Source: Zobellella endophytica (GTDB taxonomy: Bacteria; Pseudomonadota; Gammaproteobacteria; Enterobacterales; Aeromonadaceae). Taken from it: a stretch of 64,000 bases of DNA. Every line of letters starts with the position of its first letter. Positions within the stretch are counted from its first letter, which is position 1. Made by a program: the position numbers and the translations under genes. The notes below the pieces were generated by a model that ran no database searches, had not been told where the DNA came from, and saw only the letters and a program-made list of their open reading frames with translations. The stretch spans positions 1 to 64,000 of the forward strand of contig NZ_PXYG01000007.1 of the NCBI RefSeq assembly GCF_003012775.1, in the 5' to 3' direction. Below are positions 52,559 through 61,245 of this stretch, piece by piece.

Positions 52559-54310
52559 ATGATGTTACGCCGCCTCTGTCTTGTTATTCTCTGTTTATGG
52601 CTGCCGCTGGCCCAGGCCGGCCTGCTCGAGCGCCTCGGCATCGGCGACGCCGCCCCGGCCCGGGACGAGTTCCTGCGGGTCGAGCAGGCTTTTGTCATCG
52701 ACAGCCGCCGCCAGGGCGACCTGCTGCTCATCGATGCCACCATCGCTCCCGGCTATTACCTGTATCGCCACAGCATCGAGGTGCTACCCGAGCAAGTCCG
52801 CCTGGGAGAATGGACCCTGCCTCCGGGCACGCCGCACCAAGACGAATATTTCGGCCAGAGCCGGGTGTTTTACCGGCAGTTGCAGCTGCGCATCTCCCTG
52901 GAGCAGGTCTCGGATCAGAGCCGGGTGAGCTTCCGCTACCAGGGCTGTACCACCGGCCTCTGTTATCCGCCCCAGCGATTATCCCTGAACCTGCACGAGA
53001 CCCGGGCCGACATGGCACAGCCGGCCGGAGATGGCGGCGCGACGGATACCAGTGCCCAGGGGCGCTTCGCCGCCGCCCTCGGGGCCCGGGGGCCCTGGCT
53101 CGGGGTCGGCCTGTTTTTCGCCCTGGGGCTGGGGCTGGCCTTTACCCCCTGCGTCTTTCCCATGTATCCGATTTTAACCGGCCTGATCGCCGGCGCCGGC
53201 AGGCTGAGCCCGCGCCGCTCGCTCTGGCTCGCCTTTGTTTATGTTCAGGGCATGGCCCTCACCTATACCCTGCTGGGGCTGGTGGTCGCCTCCGCCGGCC
53301 TCAGGGCCCAGGCCGCCCTGCAGCATCCGGCGGTGCTGGTTACCATGGCCGCCCTGTTCGGCGTGCTGGCCCTGTCGATGTTCGGGCTGTTCGAGCTGCG
53401 CCTGCCCGGAAGCTGGCAGAGCCGCCTGCACGAACTGGCCAACCGCCGGCGGGGCGGCTCGGCGCCGGGGGTGGCATTGATGGGCATGATCTCCGGCCTG
53501 GTCTGCTCCCCCTGCACCACGGCACCCCTGTCCGGCGCCCTGTTGTACGTGGCCCAGAGCGGCAATCTCTGGCTGGGCGGGCTGGCCCTCTATGCGCTGA
53601 GCCTGGGCATGGGGCTGCCCCTGTTGCTGCTGGCGGCCGGTAGCGGCCGGCTGTTGCCCAGGGCCGGCGCCTGGATGGAACAGGTCAAGGTGCTGTTCGG
53701 CTTCGGCCTGCTGGCGGTGGCCATCATCATGCTGGAACGGCTGCTCAGCCCCGAGCTGAGCCGCTGGCTGTGGCTGGCCCTCGCCATTGCCGGCACGGGT
53801 TATGTCGTCCGCCATGTCCGCCGCCGCCCGCCTTCGGCCCGGCGCGCCCTGGCGTCCTTCGTCCTGCTGTTTGCCGCCGGCTCCCTGCTGCTGGGCGGCT
53901 GGCAACAGTTCGGCGGCGCCGGCGAGCCGGATCCGGCAAAACCCGCCTTCATCCGGGTAAAAACCACGGCGGATCTGAACCGCCAGCTGCAACTGGCCCG
54001 GGAGCAGAACAAGGCGGTGATGCTGGACCTCTATGCCGACTGGTGCGTGGCCTGCAAGGACTTCGAGCAGAAGACCTTCCGCCAGCCGGAGGTCTCCCGG
54101 CGGCTGGCGCAGATGGTATTGCTGCAGGCCGACGTGACCGCCACCGATGCCGAGGATCTCGCCCTGCTGAACCGGCTCGGGGTACTGGGGCTGCCGACCC
54201 TGGTGTTCTACCACGGCGATGGCCAGGAACCCGCCGGCAGCCGTATCACCGGTTTTATGGCGGCCGCGCCCTTCGCCGAGCACCTGACCCGCCACCGCCT
54301 GGCCGACTGA
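52559..54310 (+). CDS. dsbD: Thiol:disulfide interchange protein DsbD
   Basis: Encodes 583 aa. A signal peptide (about 1-19) is followed by the periplasmic alpha domain with its redox pair (CTTGLC), eight-helix membrane beta domain with catalytic cysteines (FTPCVFP and VCSPCTT) and a C-terminal thioredoxin gamma domain with CVAC (ADWCVACK). All six redox cysteines are present. DsbD passes electrons from cytosolic thioredoxin to DsbC and others in the periplasm. Two ATGs are adjacent at the start; the first is used. Confidence 0.95.
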   Translation: MMLRRLCLVILCLWLPLAQAGLLERLGIGDAAPARDEFLRVEQAFVIDSRRQGDLLLIDATIAPGYYLYRHSIEVLPEQVRLGEWTLPPGTPHQDEYFGQSRVFYRQLQLRISLEQVSDQSRVSFRYQGCTTGLCYPPQRLSLNLHETRADMAQPAGDGGATDTSAQGRFAAALGARGPWLGVGLFFALGLGLAFTPCVFPMYPILTGLIAGAGRLSPRRSLWLAFVYVQGMALTYTLLGLVVASAGLRAQAALQHPAVLVTMAALFGVLALSMFGLFELRLPGSWQSRLHELANRRRGGSAPGVALMGMISGLVCSPCTTAPLSGALLYVAQSGNLWLGGLALYALSLGMGLPLLLLAAGSGRLLPRAGAWMEQVKVLFGFGLLAVAIIMLERLLSPELSRWLWLALAIAGTGYVVRHVRRRPPSARRALASFVLLFAAGSLLLGGWQQFGGAGEPDPAKPAFIRVKTTADLNRQLQLAREQNKAVMLDLYADWCVACKDFEQKTFRQPEVSRRLAQMVLLQADVTATDAEDLALLNRLGVLGLPTLVFYHGDGQEPAGSRITGFMAAAPFAEHLTRHRLAD

Positions 54311-54311
54311 A

Positions 54312-55022
54312 TTATTCCAGCAGGTATTCGACGCTGGTCACCACCCGGACCTGCTTGATATCCGGGGTATAGCTGTCCAGATCCGTCACCGAGAAATAGC
54401 CCTGCTGGGCCGAGCGGATGCCCCCGACCTCCGCTTCGGCGTCCTTGGCAAACTGCTGGGCCGCTTCCCGGGCGTTGGCGGTGGCCTCGGCGATCATCTG
54501 TGGCTTGATGTCGTTCAGGCCGGTAAACACGTACTGGGTCTTATGCTCATAGCTCTGGGTCAGCAGCACCCCCTGGCTGACCAGCTCCGCCGTGGCCGGC
54601 TGGGTGCGCTTCACCCGCTCGACCTGGTTGCTGCGCACCAGCAGCACCGCGTCGGCCCGGTAGCGCTGGGGCGGACGCTGCTCACCAAACTGGTTGGCCC
54701 ACAGATCCTGCACCACCGGGGCGGCGAAGCGCTGCTCCTGCGCCGTGAAACCAGCCTGGCCGAGAAAGGCGGTGATCTTGTTCTTGTCCGCATCGATGGC
54801 ACGGTACAGCTCGGCCAGGCTGTCGGCGGACACCGAGAAGCTCAGCGGCCACAGCACCAGATCCGCCCGGACCTGCCGCTCGGCCAGTCCCTTGACCGCC
54901 ACCACCCGCTCCGCCTGTTTCCACAGTTGCACCGCGTCCTTGAGGTAGCTGCCGCCCCACACCAGCCCGAGGGCGACAAGGCCGCCGAGCACCAGGGCCG
55001 GGCCGCTGTCATTTCTATTCAT
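54312..55022 (-). CDS. SIMPL-domain (DUF541) membrane-anchored protein
   Basis: Encodes 236 aa from the ATG at 55022; an in-frame TTG two codons upstream is less likely. An N-terminal membrane anchor (about 8-28) is followed by a SIMPL/DUF541 domain (VAVKGLAERQVRADLVLWPLSF near the start, and RSNQVERVK). Related to E. coli YggE-type proteins of unsettled function. Convergent with dsbD and divergent from the GIY-YIG gene (50 bp between starts). Confidence 0.8.
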   Translation of the reverse strand: MNRNDSGPALVLGGLVALGLVWGGSYLKDAVQLWKQAERVVAVKGLAERQVRADLVLWPLSFSVSADSLAELYRAIDADKNKITAFLGQAGFTAQEQRFAAPVVQDLWANQFGEQRPPQRYRADAVLLVRSNQVERVKRTQPATAELVSQGVLLTQSYEHKTQYVFTGLNDIKPQMIAEATANAREAAQQFAKDAEAEVGGIRSAQQGYFSVTDLDSYTPDIKQVRVVTSVEYLLE

Positions 55023-55072
55023 GGTCAACCCCGCTATGATCCCGTTTTATTATTATCGACCGACTGATTGTA

Positions 55073-55405
55073 ATGGATGAAATCGCGACCGAACCGGGAT
55101 CCGGCCCCAAAATCTGGTTTATTTACCTGCTGCGCTGCCGGGACGACAGCCTCTATGCCGGCATCAGCCTGGATCCCGAGCGCCGTTGCCGCGAGCACAA
55201 CCGGCAGGCAGGCCGGGCCTCCCGTTATGTCTGGGCCCGTCGTCCGGCCCGACTGGTCTGGCAGCGCCCGGTGGCGGATCAATCCCAGGCCCTGCGCCTG
55301 GAGCTCAGGCTGAAACGGCTGCCCCGGACCCGCAAAGAACAGCTGTTGCGCCAACCCGAGTTCTGGCAGCGGCTGTTGGCCGCAGACACAAAAACGGCGC
55401 CCTGA
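55073..55405 (+). CDS. GIY-YIG nuclease-domain protein (YhbQ/UPF0213-like)
   Basis: Encodes 110 aa. The GIY-YIG elements are FIYLL and YAGIS, followed by the catalytic Arg region ERRCREHN and a downstream Glu (LRLELRLKRL). Size and order fit the UPF0213/YhbQ group, small single-domain proteins reported to have DNA-related nuclease activity in some cases. Its last codons overlap the hairpin that ends fkpA. Confidence 0.85.
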   Translation: MDEIATEPGSGPKIWFIYLLRCRDDSLYAGISLDPERRCREHNRQAGRASRYVWARRPARLVWQRPVADQSQALRLELRLKRLPRTRKEQLLRQPEFWQRLLAADTKTAP

Positions 55406-55412
55406 GGCGCCG
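55390..55412 (-). terminator. Terminator of fkpA
   Basis: Minus strand: CGGCGCC paired with GGCGCCG, 4-nt loop, followed by TTTTTG. The stem includes the 3' end and stop codon of the opposite-strand GIY-YIG gene, so one stretch serves both. Confidence 0.75.
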
Positions 55413-55432
55413 CTGACAACAACCCGGCCACA

Positions 55433-56212
55433 TTATTCCTGCCCGGCCACCGCTTCCGCCTGGTCGTCGCGCTCTATATCCAGCAGCTCGACCTCGAAGA
55501 TCAGCACCGCATTGCCGGGGATGGTACCGGCACCGGACTCGCCGTAGGCCAGCTCGGCGGGAATAACGAACTTGTACTTGGAGCCCACCGACATCAGCTG
55601 CACGCCTTCGGTCCAACCCGGGATCACCTGATTGAGCGGGAAACTCGCCGGCTCGCCACGCTCGACGGAGCTGTCGAACTGGGTGCCGTCCACCAGGGTA
55701 CCGGTGTAGTGCACCGTCACCACGTCTTCCGCCGCCGGCTTGTCACCCTCGGCCGGGGTCAGCACTTCATACTGCAGCCCCGATTCAGTCACTTCGACGC
55801 CGTCGCGCTTGGCATTCTCTTCCAGGAAGGTCTTGCCCTCTTCCAGGGTGACCGCCGCCTGCTCTTTCGCCTGGGTCTCGATCAGACCGTTGATGTGCTC
55901 GTCGTAGGCCATCAGCGCGCTCTGCACTTCCTCGTCGCTCATCTGGCCGCCATCGGTAAAGCCGTCTTTCACCCCTTGCAGTATGATGTCGTTGTTCAGG
56001 GTGACGCCCAGCTCCTGCTGTTTCTCCAGGGTGGAGCCGATGTAGCGTCCCATGGACAGGCCGATGGCATACGCCGACTTGTCCTCGAAACTGGTCAGTT
56101 CCGGCGCCGCTTCGACCGCCGGGGCGGGCGCCGTCGCCTGCTCTTCCTTACAACCACTCAGGCCCACCAGCACCGCGGAGGCCAGCAAGCTGACTTGCAA
56201 CAGTTTTTTCAT
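55433..56212 (-). CDS. fkpA: FKBP-type peptidyl-prolyl isomerase FkpA, predicted lipoprotein
   Basis: Encodes 259 aa. An N-terminal helical dimerisation domain (about 40-130) is followed by an FKBP domain (about 150-245; DVVTVHYTGTLVDGTQFDSS, GWTEGVQLM and the AYGESG loop). The signal ends with a lipobox LSGC (Cys21, then Lys), so the product is probably lipidated and sorted to the outer membrane, closer to Mip-type proteins than to soluble E. coli FkpA. Helps periplasmic folding alongside SurA. Confidence 0.9.
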   Translation of the reverse strand: MKKLLQVSLLASAVLVGLSGCKEEQATAPAPAVEAAPELTSFEDKSAYAIGLSMGRYIGSTLEKQQELGVTLNNDIILQGVKDGFTDGGQMSDEEVQSALMAYDEHINGLIETQAKEQAAVTLEEGKTFLEENAKRDGVEVTESGLQYEVLTPAEGDKPAAEDVVTVHYTGTLVDGTQFDSSVERGEPASFPLNQVIPGWTEGVQLMSVGSKYKFVIPAELAYGESGAGTIPGNAVLIFEVELLDIERDDQAEAVAGQE

Positions 56213-56295
56213 TATTAACTCCAGATCAGGGGAAAAACCCCATGGAAAATGAGATGCTTAACACTCGGAACCTATACTAACGTCTCCACTTGCCG

Positions 56296-57312
56296 ATGCG
56301 AAAGCCCAAGCGAACAAAAATGCCGAACTCCCTGCTGTCAACAGCGTTGTGCGTCACATTACTGCTGCTGAGCGGGTGCGATGCCGGCCCCCGTCCGTTC
56401 GGCCAGAGCCGCTACGCCGAAGGCACGGTGTTGGCCGCCGACACCAGTGCCGACGGCCGCTTTACCCTGATATCCACCGGGCCGAGCCCGGTCCAGGTAT
56501 GGCAGCGTGGCGATGCCGAGCCGCTCTACCACTGGTACCAGGGCGAGTCGCAGCAGGATATCGTGCTGCTGGCCACCTCGCCGGACGGCCAGGCCGCCGC
56601 CACCGCCACCGAAGACACCCTGGCGCTCTGGTCCCTGGCCACCGGCCGCAACCGGGGTTTCTACCGGCTCAACCATCCCCTGCGCGCCCTGGCCATCGCC
56701 GACCGGGGCCGGGCCGTGCTGCTCGGCTACCACAACGGGGAAGCGGAATTCGTGGATCTGACCAGCGGCCGCCGGCTGTTGTTCATGGGCCACCGGGACC
56801 GCATCAACTCGGTCGACCTCTCTGCCGATGGCCGCCTGGCCCTGACGGGCAGCCACGACGGCGAAGCCATCCTCTGGCAAACCGGGGATGCGGCCATCCT
56901 GGCCCGCCTGCCCCATGCGCACAGCGTCAGCCTGGTCCGGCTGGACGAGGAAGGGCGCCGGGCCTTCAGCGCCGATGCCCAGGGCGGCGGCCAGCTCTGG
57001 CGGCTGCCCTCCGGCGAGCCGCTGGCGGCCCTGCAGGTGCCCGGGCGCGGCCAGACCTTCATCAGCGCCCGCTTCGATCCGGAGCAGGATCGGCTGCTGA
57101 CCGGCGGCACCGCGCGCCGGCTGCAGCTGTGGCAACTGGACGACGGCCGGCTGCTCGACAGCCTGCAGGTCGGGCTGCATACCCGGCTCAGGCCCGCCAG
57201 TGCCATGGTATACGGGGTGGCCTTCGTCAATCCGCAACAGATTTACAGCATCAGCTCCGCCGGCCTGGGTGAAACCTGGGCCCTCAGTCAAAGAGAATCA
57301 CGCCATGAATGA
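56296..57312 (+). CDS. WD40-like beta-propeller lipoprotein
   Basis: Encodes 338 aa from ATG 56296, chosen because it gives a basic n-region (RKPKRTK) before the hydrophobic core and lipobox LLLLSGC. A TTG at 56290 and an ATG at 56320 are alternatives. The mature part holds about six to seven WD40-like blades (for example LSADGRLALTGSHDGEAILW, DEEGRRAFSADAQGGGQLW). Likely an outer-membrane-anchored scaffold; partner unknown. Its last 8 nt overlap slyX. Confidence 0.8.
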   Translation: MRKPKRTKMPNSLLSTALCVTLLLLSGCDAGPRPFGQSRYAEGTVLAADTSADGRFTLISTGPSPVQVWQRGDAEPLYHWYQGESQQDIVLLATSPDGQAAATATEDTLALWSLATGRNRGFYRLNHPLRALAIADRGRAVLLGYHNGEAEFVDLTSGRRLLFMGHRDRINSVDLSADGRLALTGSHDGEAILWQTGDAAILARLPHAHSVSLVRLDEEGRRAFSADAQGGGQLWRLPSGEPLAALQVPGRGQTFISARFDPEQDRLLTGGTARRLQLWQLDDGRLLDSLQVGLHTRLRPASAMVYGVAFVNPQQIYSISSAGLGETWALSQRESRHE

Positions 57313-57520
57313 AGACCTGCTCCACCGCCTCGAACAGCTGGAAACCCGGCTGGCCTTCCAGGATGACACCATCGAACAGCTGAACCAGGAAATCACCGCC
57401 CAGGGCAACGAAATTGTCCGGCTCAAGACCCAGCTCAGCCTGATGGTCAAGAAATTCAAGGAGCTGCAACCCGGCCAACTGGCCAGCCAAGCGGAGGAAA
57501 CCCCGCCGCCCCACTACTGA
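57305..57520 (+). CDS. slyX: SlyX protein
   Basis: Encodes 71 aa from ATG 57305, with AGAGA a few nt upstream; a frame from 57200 lies inside the preceding gene. Long coiled coil (LEQLETRLAFQDDTIEQLN) and a proline-rich tail ending PPPHY, as in other SlyX proteins (72 aa in E. coli). Molecular role is not known. It overlaps the beta-propeller gene by 8 bp and converges on slyD, as in E. coli. Confidence 0.93.
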   Translation: MNEDLLHRLEQLETRLAFQDDTIEQLNQEITAQGNEIVRLKTQLSLMVKKFKELQPGQLASQAEETPPPHY

Positions 57521-57540
57521 AAGGAAAAAAGTGGAAAGCA

Positions 57541-57565
57541 AAAAAGGCGCCGAAGCGCCTTTTTT
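57541..57565. terminator. Bidirectional terminator between slyX and slyD
   Basis: A perfect 10-bp palindrome arm (AAAAAGGCGC with GCGCCTTTTT) around a CGAA loop. It provides a T run in both directions for the converging genes. Confidence 0.9.
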
Positions 57566-57581
57566 AATGCATGCTCATGGC

Positions 57582-58094
57582 TCAGTGGTGGTGGCCGCAG
57601 CAGCCGCCCTCGTGATCGTGATCATGGCCGTGCTCGCCGTGCACATGGCCGTGCGCCAGCTCTTCCTCGGTGGCGGCGCGCACTTCGCGCACCACGCCCT
57701 TGAAGGCCAGGGTCATGCCCGCCAGCGGGTGGTTGCCGTCGACTTTCACGTACTCTTCCGCTACCTCGATGATGGTCACCGGGCGATGGCCATCATCGGT
57801 TTCGGCCACGAAGGTGTCGCCTTCGGCCACTTCCATGCCGTCGAACAGCTCGCCGGGCACCGACTGCACCAGGCTGCTGTCGTACTCGCCGTAGGCCTGC
57901 TCCGGCGCCAGGGTCACCTCGAAGTCTTCACCGGCCACCTTGTCGTCCAGCACCGCTTCCAGCCCGGCCACCAGGTAACCGGTGCCGTGCAGGTATTGCA
58001 GCGGTTGCTTGCCCTCGGTGGAGTCGAGAACTTCGCCGTTGGCGTTGGAAACGGTGAAATCCAGCGTTACCACGGTGTTTTGGGATACTTTCAT
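57582..58094 (-). CDS. slyD: FKBP-type isomerase and metallochaperone SlyD
   Basis: Encodes 170 aa from ATG 58094 (MKVSQNTVVTLDF); frames extending to 58334 are non-conserved. FKBP domain with inserted chaperone flap (about 1-145), then a metal-binding tail rich in His plus CC (GHVHGEHGHDHDHEGG region, ending CCGHHH). The tail binds Ni2+ for hydrogenase or urease maturation in other bacteria. It is shorter than the E. coli tail. Confidence 0.95.
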   Translation of the reverse strand: MKVSQNTVVTLDFTVSNANGEVLDSTEGKQPLQYLHGTGYLVAGLEAVLDDKVAGEDFEVTLAPEQAYGEYDSSLVQSVPGELFDGMEVAEGDTFVAETDDGHRPVTIIEVAEEYVKVDGNHPLAGMTLAFKGVVREVRAATEEELAHGHVHGEHGHDHDHEGGCCGHHH

Positions 58095-58196
58095 GGGATA
58101 GGCCCTGCTCGTGAATTTGGGGCATAGCATACATGATGGCCGGGCCGGATGAAACGTGGCGCCAGGGAGAAAGCGGGGGCACAGCGGAAAATAAAG

Positions 58197-58214
58197 ATGG
58201 CCCCGAAGGGCCAT
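58197..58214 (-). terminator. Probable terminator after yheV
   Basis: Minus strand: ATGGCCC paired with GGGCCAT around a 4-nt loop, followed by CTTTATTTT. It lies about 150 nt past the yheV stop. The T run is interrupted, so efficiency is uncertain. No other gene is seen in 58215-58365. Confidence 0.55.
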
Positions 58215-58365
58215 GGATTGGCAGAATTCAAGATAACACAGGGAATGAAATACTTGCTCTGCCAAGAGCCAGTTTAGCCGAGCGGGTCCATTCTGGGAAG
58301 ACGGGCCCCGCACGACTGCATAAAGGACGAGCAACGGAGCCGGCCCGCTCGGCCAGGCAGCGGCG

Positions 58366-58566
58366 CTATTCCGGCCGGAACAGGCCGATGACCTCGCCGC
58401 CCCCGGCTTCGTCCACCTCGGCCTTGGTCTGACTCTGGCTGTGGCCGCAGCTCACGCACTCGACTTTCTCGACACCATGCTCCAGATACAGCATCATGGT
58501 GTCCATGGCCTGACACTGGGGACACACGGCACCGGCGATAAAACGCTTTTTACGACGGGTTTCCAT
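58366..58566 (-). CDS. yheV: YheV family zinc-ribbon protein
   Basis: Encodes 66 aa, the same length as E. coli YheV. Two CxxC knuckles (AVCPQCQAMD and VECVSCGHS) form a rubredoxin-like zinc ribbon. The start (KKRFIAGA) and end (VIGLFRPE) match the family. Function unknown. It is near slyD, as in E. coli, but kefB and kefG are not next to it. Confidence 0.9.
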   Translation of the reverse strand: METRRKKRFIAGAVCPQCQAMDTMMLYLEHGVEKVECVSCGHSQSQTKAEVDEAGGGEVIGLFRPE

Positions 58567-58626
58567 GGCTACACACCTTCAATACGACATTGATCCGAAT
58601 TCTCCGCCAAAACCGAACCGACTACA

Positions 58627-59316
58627 ATGACCAAAGACGCCCATTACAGCATCCATCACCAATCCCTTCACCTGACCCACCTGCAACCGGGCAAGCGCCA
58701 GCGCCACTTCAAGGGCGTCCTGCTGCTGGTGCACCGGGGCTCGGGACTGCTGCAGCTGGGCCGACACCATTATCCGCTGACCGCCGGGGAGGCGGCCTTC
58801 CTGCCCGCCGACACCCTCTTCGCCTGGCACGGTTTCGCCGGTACCGTGCTGAGCCGGGTGACGCTATCCCCGCGCCTGCCGCAACCCGGGCAGGCCGGCC
58901 GGCTGTCGCCTTCCGTCCTGCTGGCCGCCATCGCCGGCAGGCTGGCCGACTGGCAGGGCCCCCGGGAGTGGCAAGGCGCCCATGGCCGCCTGTGCCGGGC
59001 GCTGTACGACGAGTTGCTGCCCCATGACCTGCTGCCGTTCGACGCCCAGCCGCCCCTGCACCAGTTGGTCGGCGCCAGCCCGGCGGCGTTCTCGCTGCCG
59101 CCGGCGCTGCAGGCCGACTTTCGCCAGCGCTTCGGCTGCGACGCCGACAGCTGGCGGCGCCAGGCGACGCTGTTGCTGGTGTTGCGGGATCTGGCCCGGG
59201 GCGAGGGACTCGACCGGTTGCTCCGGGACCACGGTTTCAGCTCCATGCCGCAATTTGAACAGGATTGCCGCCATTGGCTGGGTACCCCCTGTCATCAGGG
59301 TGGCAAAACCGGGTAA
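58627..59316 (+). CDS. AraC-like regulator with cupin N-terminus and reduced DNA-binding domain
   Basis: Encodes 229 aa. The N-terminal half looks like an AraC cupin (LLLVHRGSGLLQLGRHHYPLTAGEAAFLPAD). The C-terminal end resembles the second helix-turn-helix of AraC (LLRDHGFSSMPQFEQDCRHWLG), but the first helix-turn-helix is weak (FRQRFGCDADSWRRQA region). It may bind DNA poorly or as a heterodimer. No target is evident. It occupies the place between yheV and yheS where E. coli has kefB and kefG. Confidence 0.6.
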   Translation: MTKDAHYSIHHQSLHLTHLQPGKRQRHFKGVLLLVHRGSGLLQLGRHHYPLTAGEAAFLPADTLFAWHGFAGTVLSRVTLSPRLPQPGQAGRLSPSVLLAAIAGRLADWQGPREWQGAHGRLCRALYDELLPHDLLPFDAQPPLHQLVGASPAAFSLPPALQADFRQRFGCDADSWRRQATLLLVLRDLARGEGLDRLLRDHGFSSMPQFEQDCRHWLGTPCHQGGKTG

Positions 59317-59346
59317 AATGCCGTTTTTGTCGGATGCCGGGCCATT

Positions 59347-61245
59347 ATGATTATCCTCAGCCAGATTGAATTGCTCCGGGGCGGCCGCCCCCTGTTGAAA
59401 GACGCCAGCGCCACCATCCACGGCGGCCAGAAAGTGGGCCTGGTGGGCAAGAACGGCTGCGGCAAATCCACCCTGTTCGCCCTGCTCAAGGGCGAACTCG
59501 GCATCGACGGCGGCCAGTTCAGCCTGCCCGCCGACTGGCAACTGGCCAGCGTGGCCCAGGAAACCCCGGCCCTGGGGTGTTCGGCGCTCGATTACGTGAT
59601 CGACGGCGACCGGGAATACCGCCGGCTGTGCCGGGAGCTGGAACAGGCCGAGACCCGCCACGACGGCATCGCTATCGCCGAGCTGCACGGCCGCCTCGAG
59701 ACCCACGGCGGCTATCATATCCACGCCCGCGCCGCCGGCCTGCTGCACGGCTTAGGCTTTGCCAACGAGGCCCAGTCCCGCCCGGTGAGCGCCTTTTCCG
59801 GCGGCTGGCGCATGCGCCTCAACCTGGCCCAGGCGCTGATCTGCCGCTCCGACCTGCTGCTGCTGGACGAACCCACCAACCACCTGGATCTGGACGCGGT
59901 GCTCTGGCTCGAGCGCTGGCTCAACAGCTACCCCGGCACCCTGATCCTGATCTCCCACGACCGGGACTTCCTCGATGCGGTGGTGGATCGCGTCATCCAT
60001 ATCGAGAACGACAGGCTCAACGAATACACCGGCAACTACTCGGACTTCGAGCGCATGCGCGCCGAGCAGCTGGCGTTGCAGCAGTCGATGTTCGAGAAGC
60101 AGCAGCGGGCGCTCAGCCACATGCAGAGCTACGTGGACCGCTTCCGCTACAAGGCGAGCAAGGCCAAGCAGGCCCAGAGCCGGCTCAAGGCGATGGAAAA
60201 GATGGAGCGCATCCTGCCCGCCCACGTGGACTCGCCGTTCAGCTTCAGTTTCCGTCCGCCGGCCAGCCTGCCGGTGCCGCTGATCGCCATGGAAAAGCTG
60301 GCCGCCGGCTACGGCGGCCAGCCGGTGCTGTCGGAGATCAAGCTCAACCTGGTGCCCGGCTCCCGCATCGGCCTGCTCGGGCGCAACGGCGCCGGCAAGT
60401 CCACCTTTATCAAGCTGCTGGCGGGCGGGCTGACACCGCTCTCGGGCAAGCTCGAGGCGAGCAAGGGCATCGCCCTCGGCTATTTCGCCCAGCACCAGCT
60501 CGAAAGCCTGCACCCGGAGGAGTCGCCGCTCACCCACCTGGCCCGGCTCGATCCCCGTGCCACCGAACAGAGCCTGCGCGACTACCTGGGCGGCTTCGAT
60601 TTTCGCGGCGACAAGGTGAAGGAGCCGGTCGGCCCCTTTTCCGGCGGCGAAAAGGCGCGGCTGGTGCTGGCGCTGATCGTCTACCAGAAGCCCAACCTGC
60701 TGTTGCTCGACGAGCCCACCAACCACCTGGATCTCGACATGCGCGAGGCGCTCACCCTGGCGCTGCAGGAATTCGAAGGCGCCATGGTGATCGTATCCCA
60801 CGACCGCCACCTGCTGCGCGCCACCACCGACGAGTTCTATCTGGTGGACGGCGGCCGGGTGCTGCCCTTCGACGGCGACCTGGACGACTACCACCAGTGG
60901 CTGGTGGAGCAGGACAAGGCCGAACAGCCGGCACAAAGCACCCCGGCCGGCGACAATTCCGCCCAGGCCCGCAAGGCGGAAAAGCGCCGCCAGGCCGAGC
61001 TGCGCCAGCAGAGCCAGCCGCTGCGCAAGGCCATCGCCAGGCTGGAAAGCCAGATGGAGCACTGCCAGCAGCAACTGGCCGATATAGAGCGACAGCTCGC
61101 CGATCCGGACATCTACCAGGCCGAACACAAGGTCCGGCTGCAGCAACTGTTGCAGGCCCAATCCCCCTTGCAGCAACAACTGGCCGACGCCGAAGCCGAG
61201 TGGCTGGAGCGGCAGGCACAACTGGACACCCTGGAGCAAGAGTGA
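59347..61245 (+). CDS. yheS: ABC-F family ATPase YheS
   Basis: Encodes 632 aa: two ABC domains in tandem, no membrane helices. First P-loop GLVGKNGCGKSTL with signature FSGGWRMRL; second P-loop GLLGRNGAGKSTF with signature FSGGEKARL; an interdomain linker and a C-terminal coiled coil (about 545-630). ABC-F proteins bind the ribosomal E site and resolve stalling. The 3' end overlaps the next gene by GTGA. Confidence 0.94.
   Translation: MIILSQIELLRGGRPLLKDASATIHGGQKVGLVGKNGCGKSTLFALLKGELGIDGGQFSLPADWQLASVAQETPALGCSALDYVIDGDREYRRLCRELEQAETRHDGIAIAELHGRLETHGGYHIHARAAGLLHGLGFANEAQSRPVSAFSGGWRMRLNLAQALICRSDLLLLDEPTNHLDLDAVLWLERWLNSYPGTLILISHDRDFLDAVVDRVIHIENDRLNEYTGNYSDFERMRAEQLALQQSMFEKQQRALSHMQSYVDRFRYKASKAKQAQSRLKAMEKMERILPAHVDSPFSFSFRPPASLPVPLIAMEKLAAGYGGQPVLSEIKLNLVPGSRIGLLGRNGAGKSTFIKLLAGGLTPLSGKLEASKGIALGYFAQHQLESLHPEESPLTHLARLDPRATEQSLRDYLGGFDFRGDKVKEPVGPFSGGEKARLVLALIVYQKPNLLLLDEPTNHLDLDMREALTLALQEFEGAMVIVSHDRHLLRATTDEFYLVDGGRVLPFDGDLDDYHQWLVEQDKAEQPAQSTPAGDNSAQARKAEKRRQAELRQQSQPLRKAIARLESQMEHCQQQLADIERQLADPDIYQAEHKVRLQQLLQAQSPLQQQLADAEAEWLERQAQLDTLEQE

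Noticed and set aside
59577..61241. Plus-strand frame that extends the TIGR02444 protein to 698 aa
   Set aside because: It reads through yheS in the wrong frame. The real start is the GTG at 61242 that overlaps the yheS stop.
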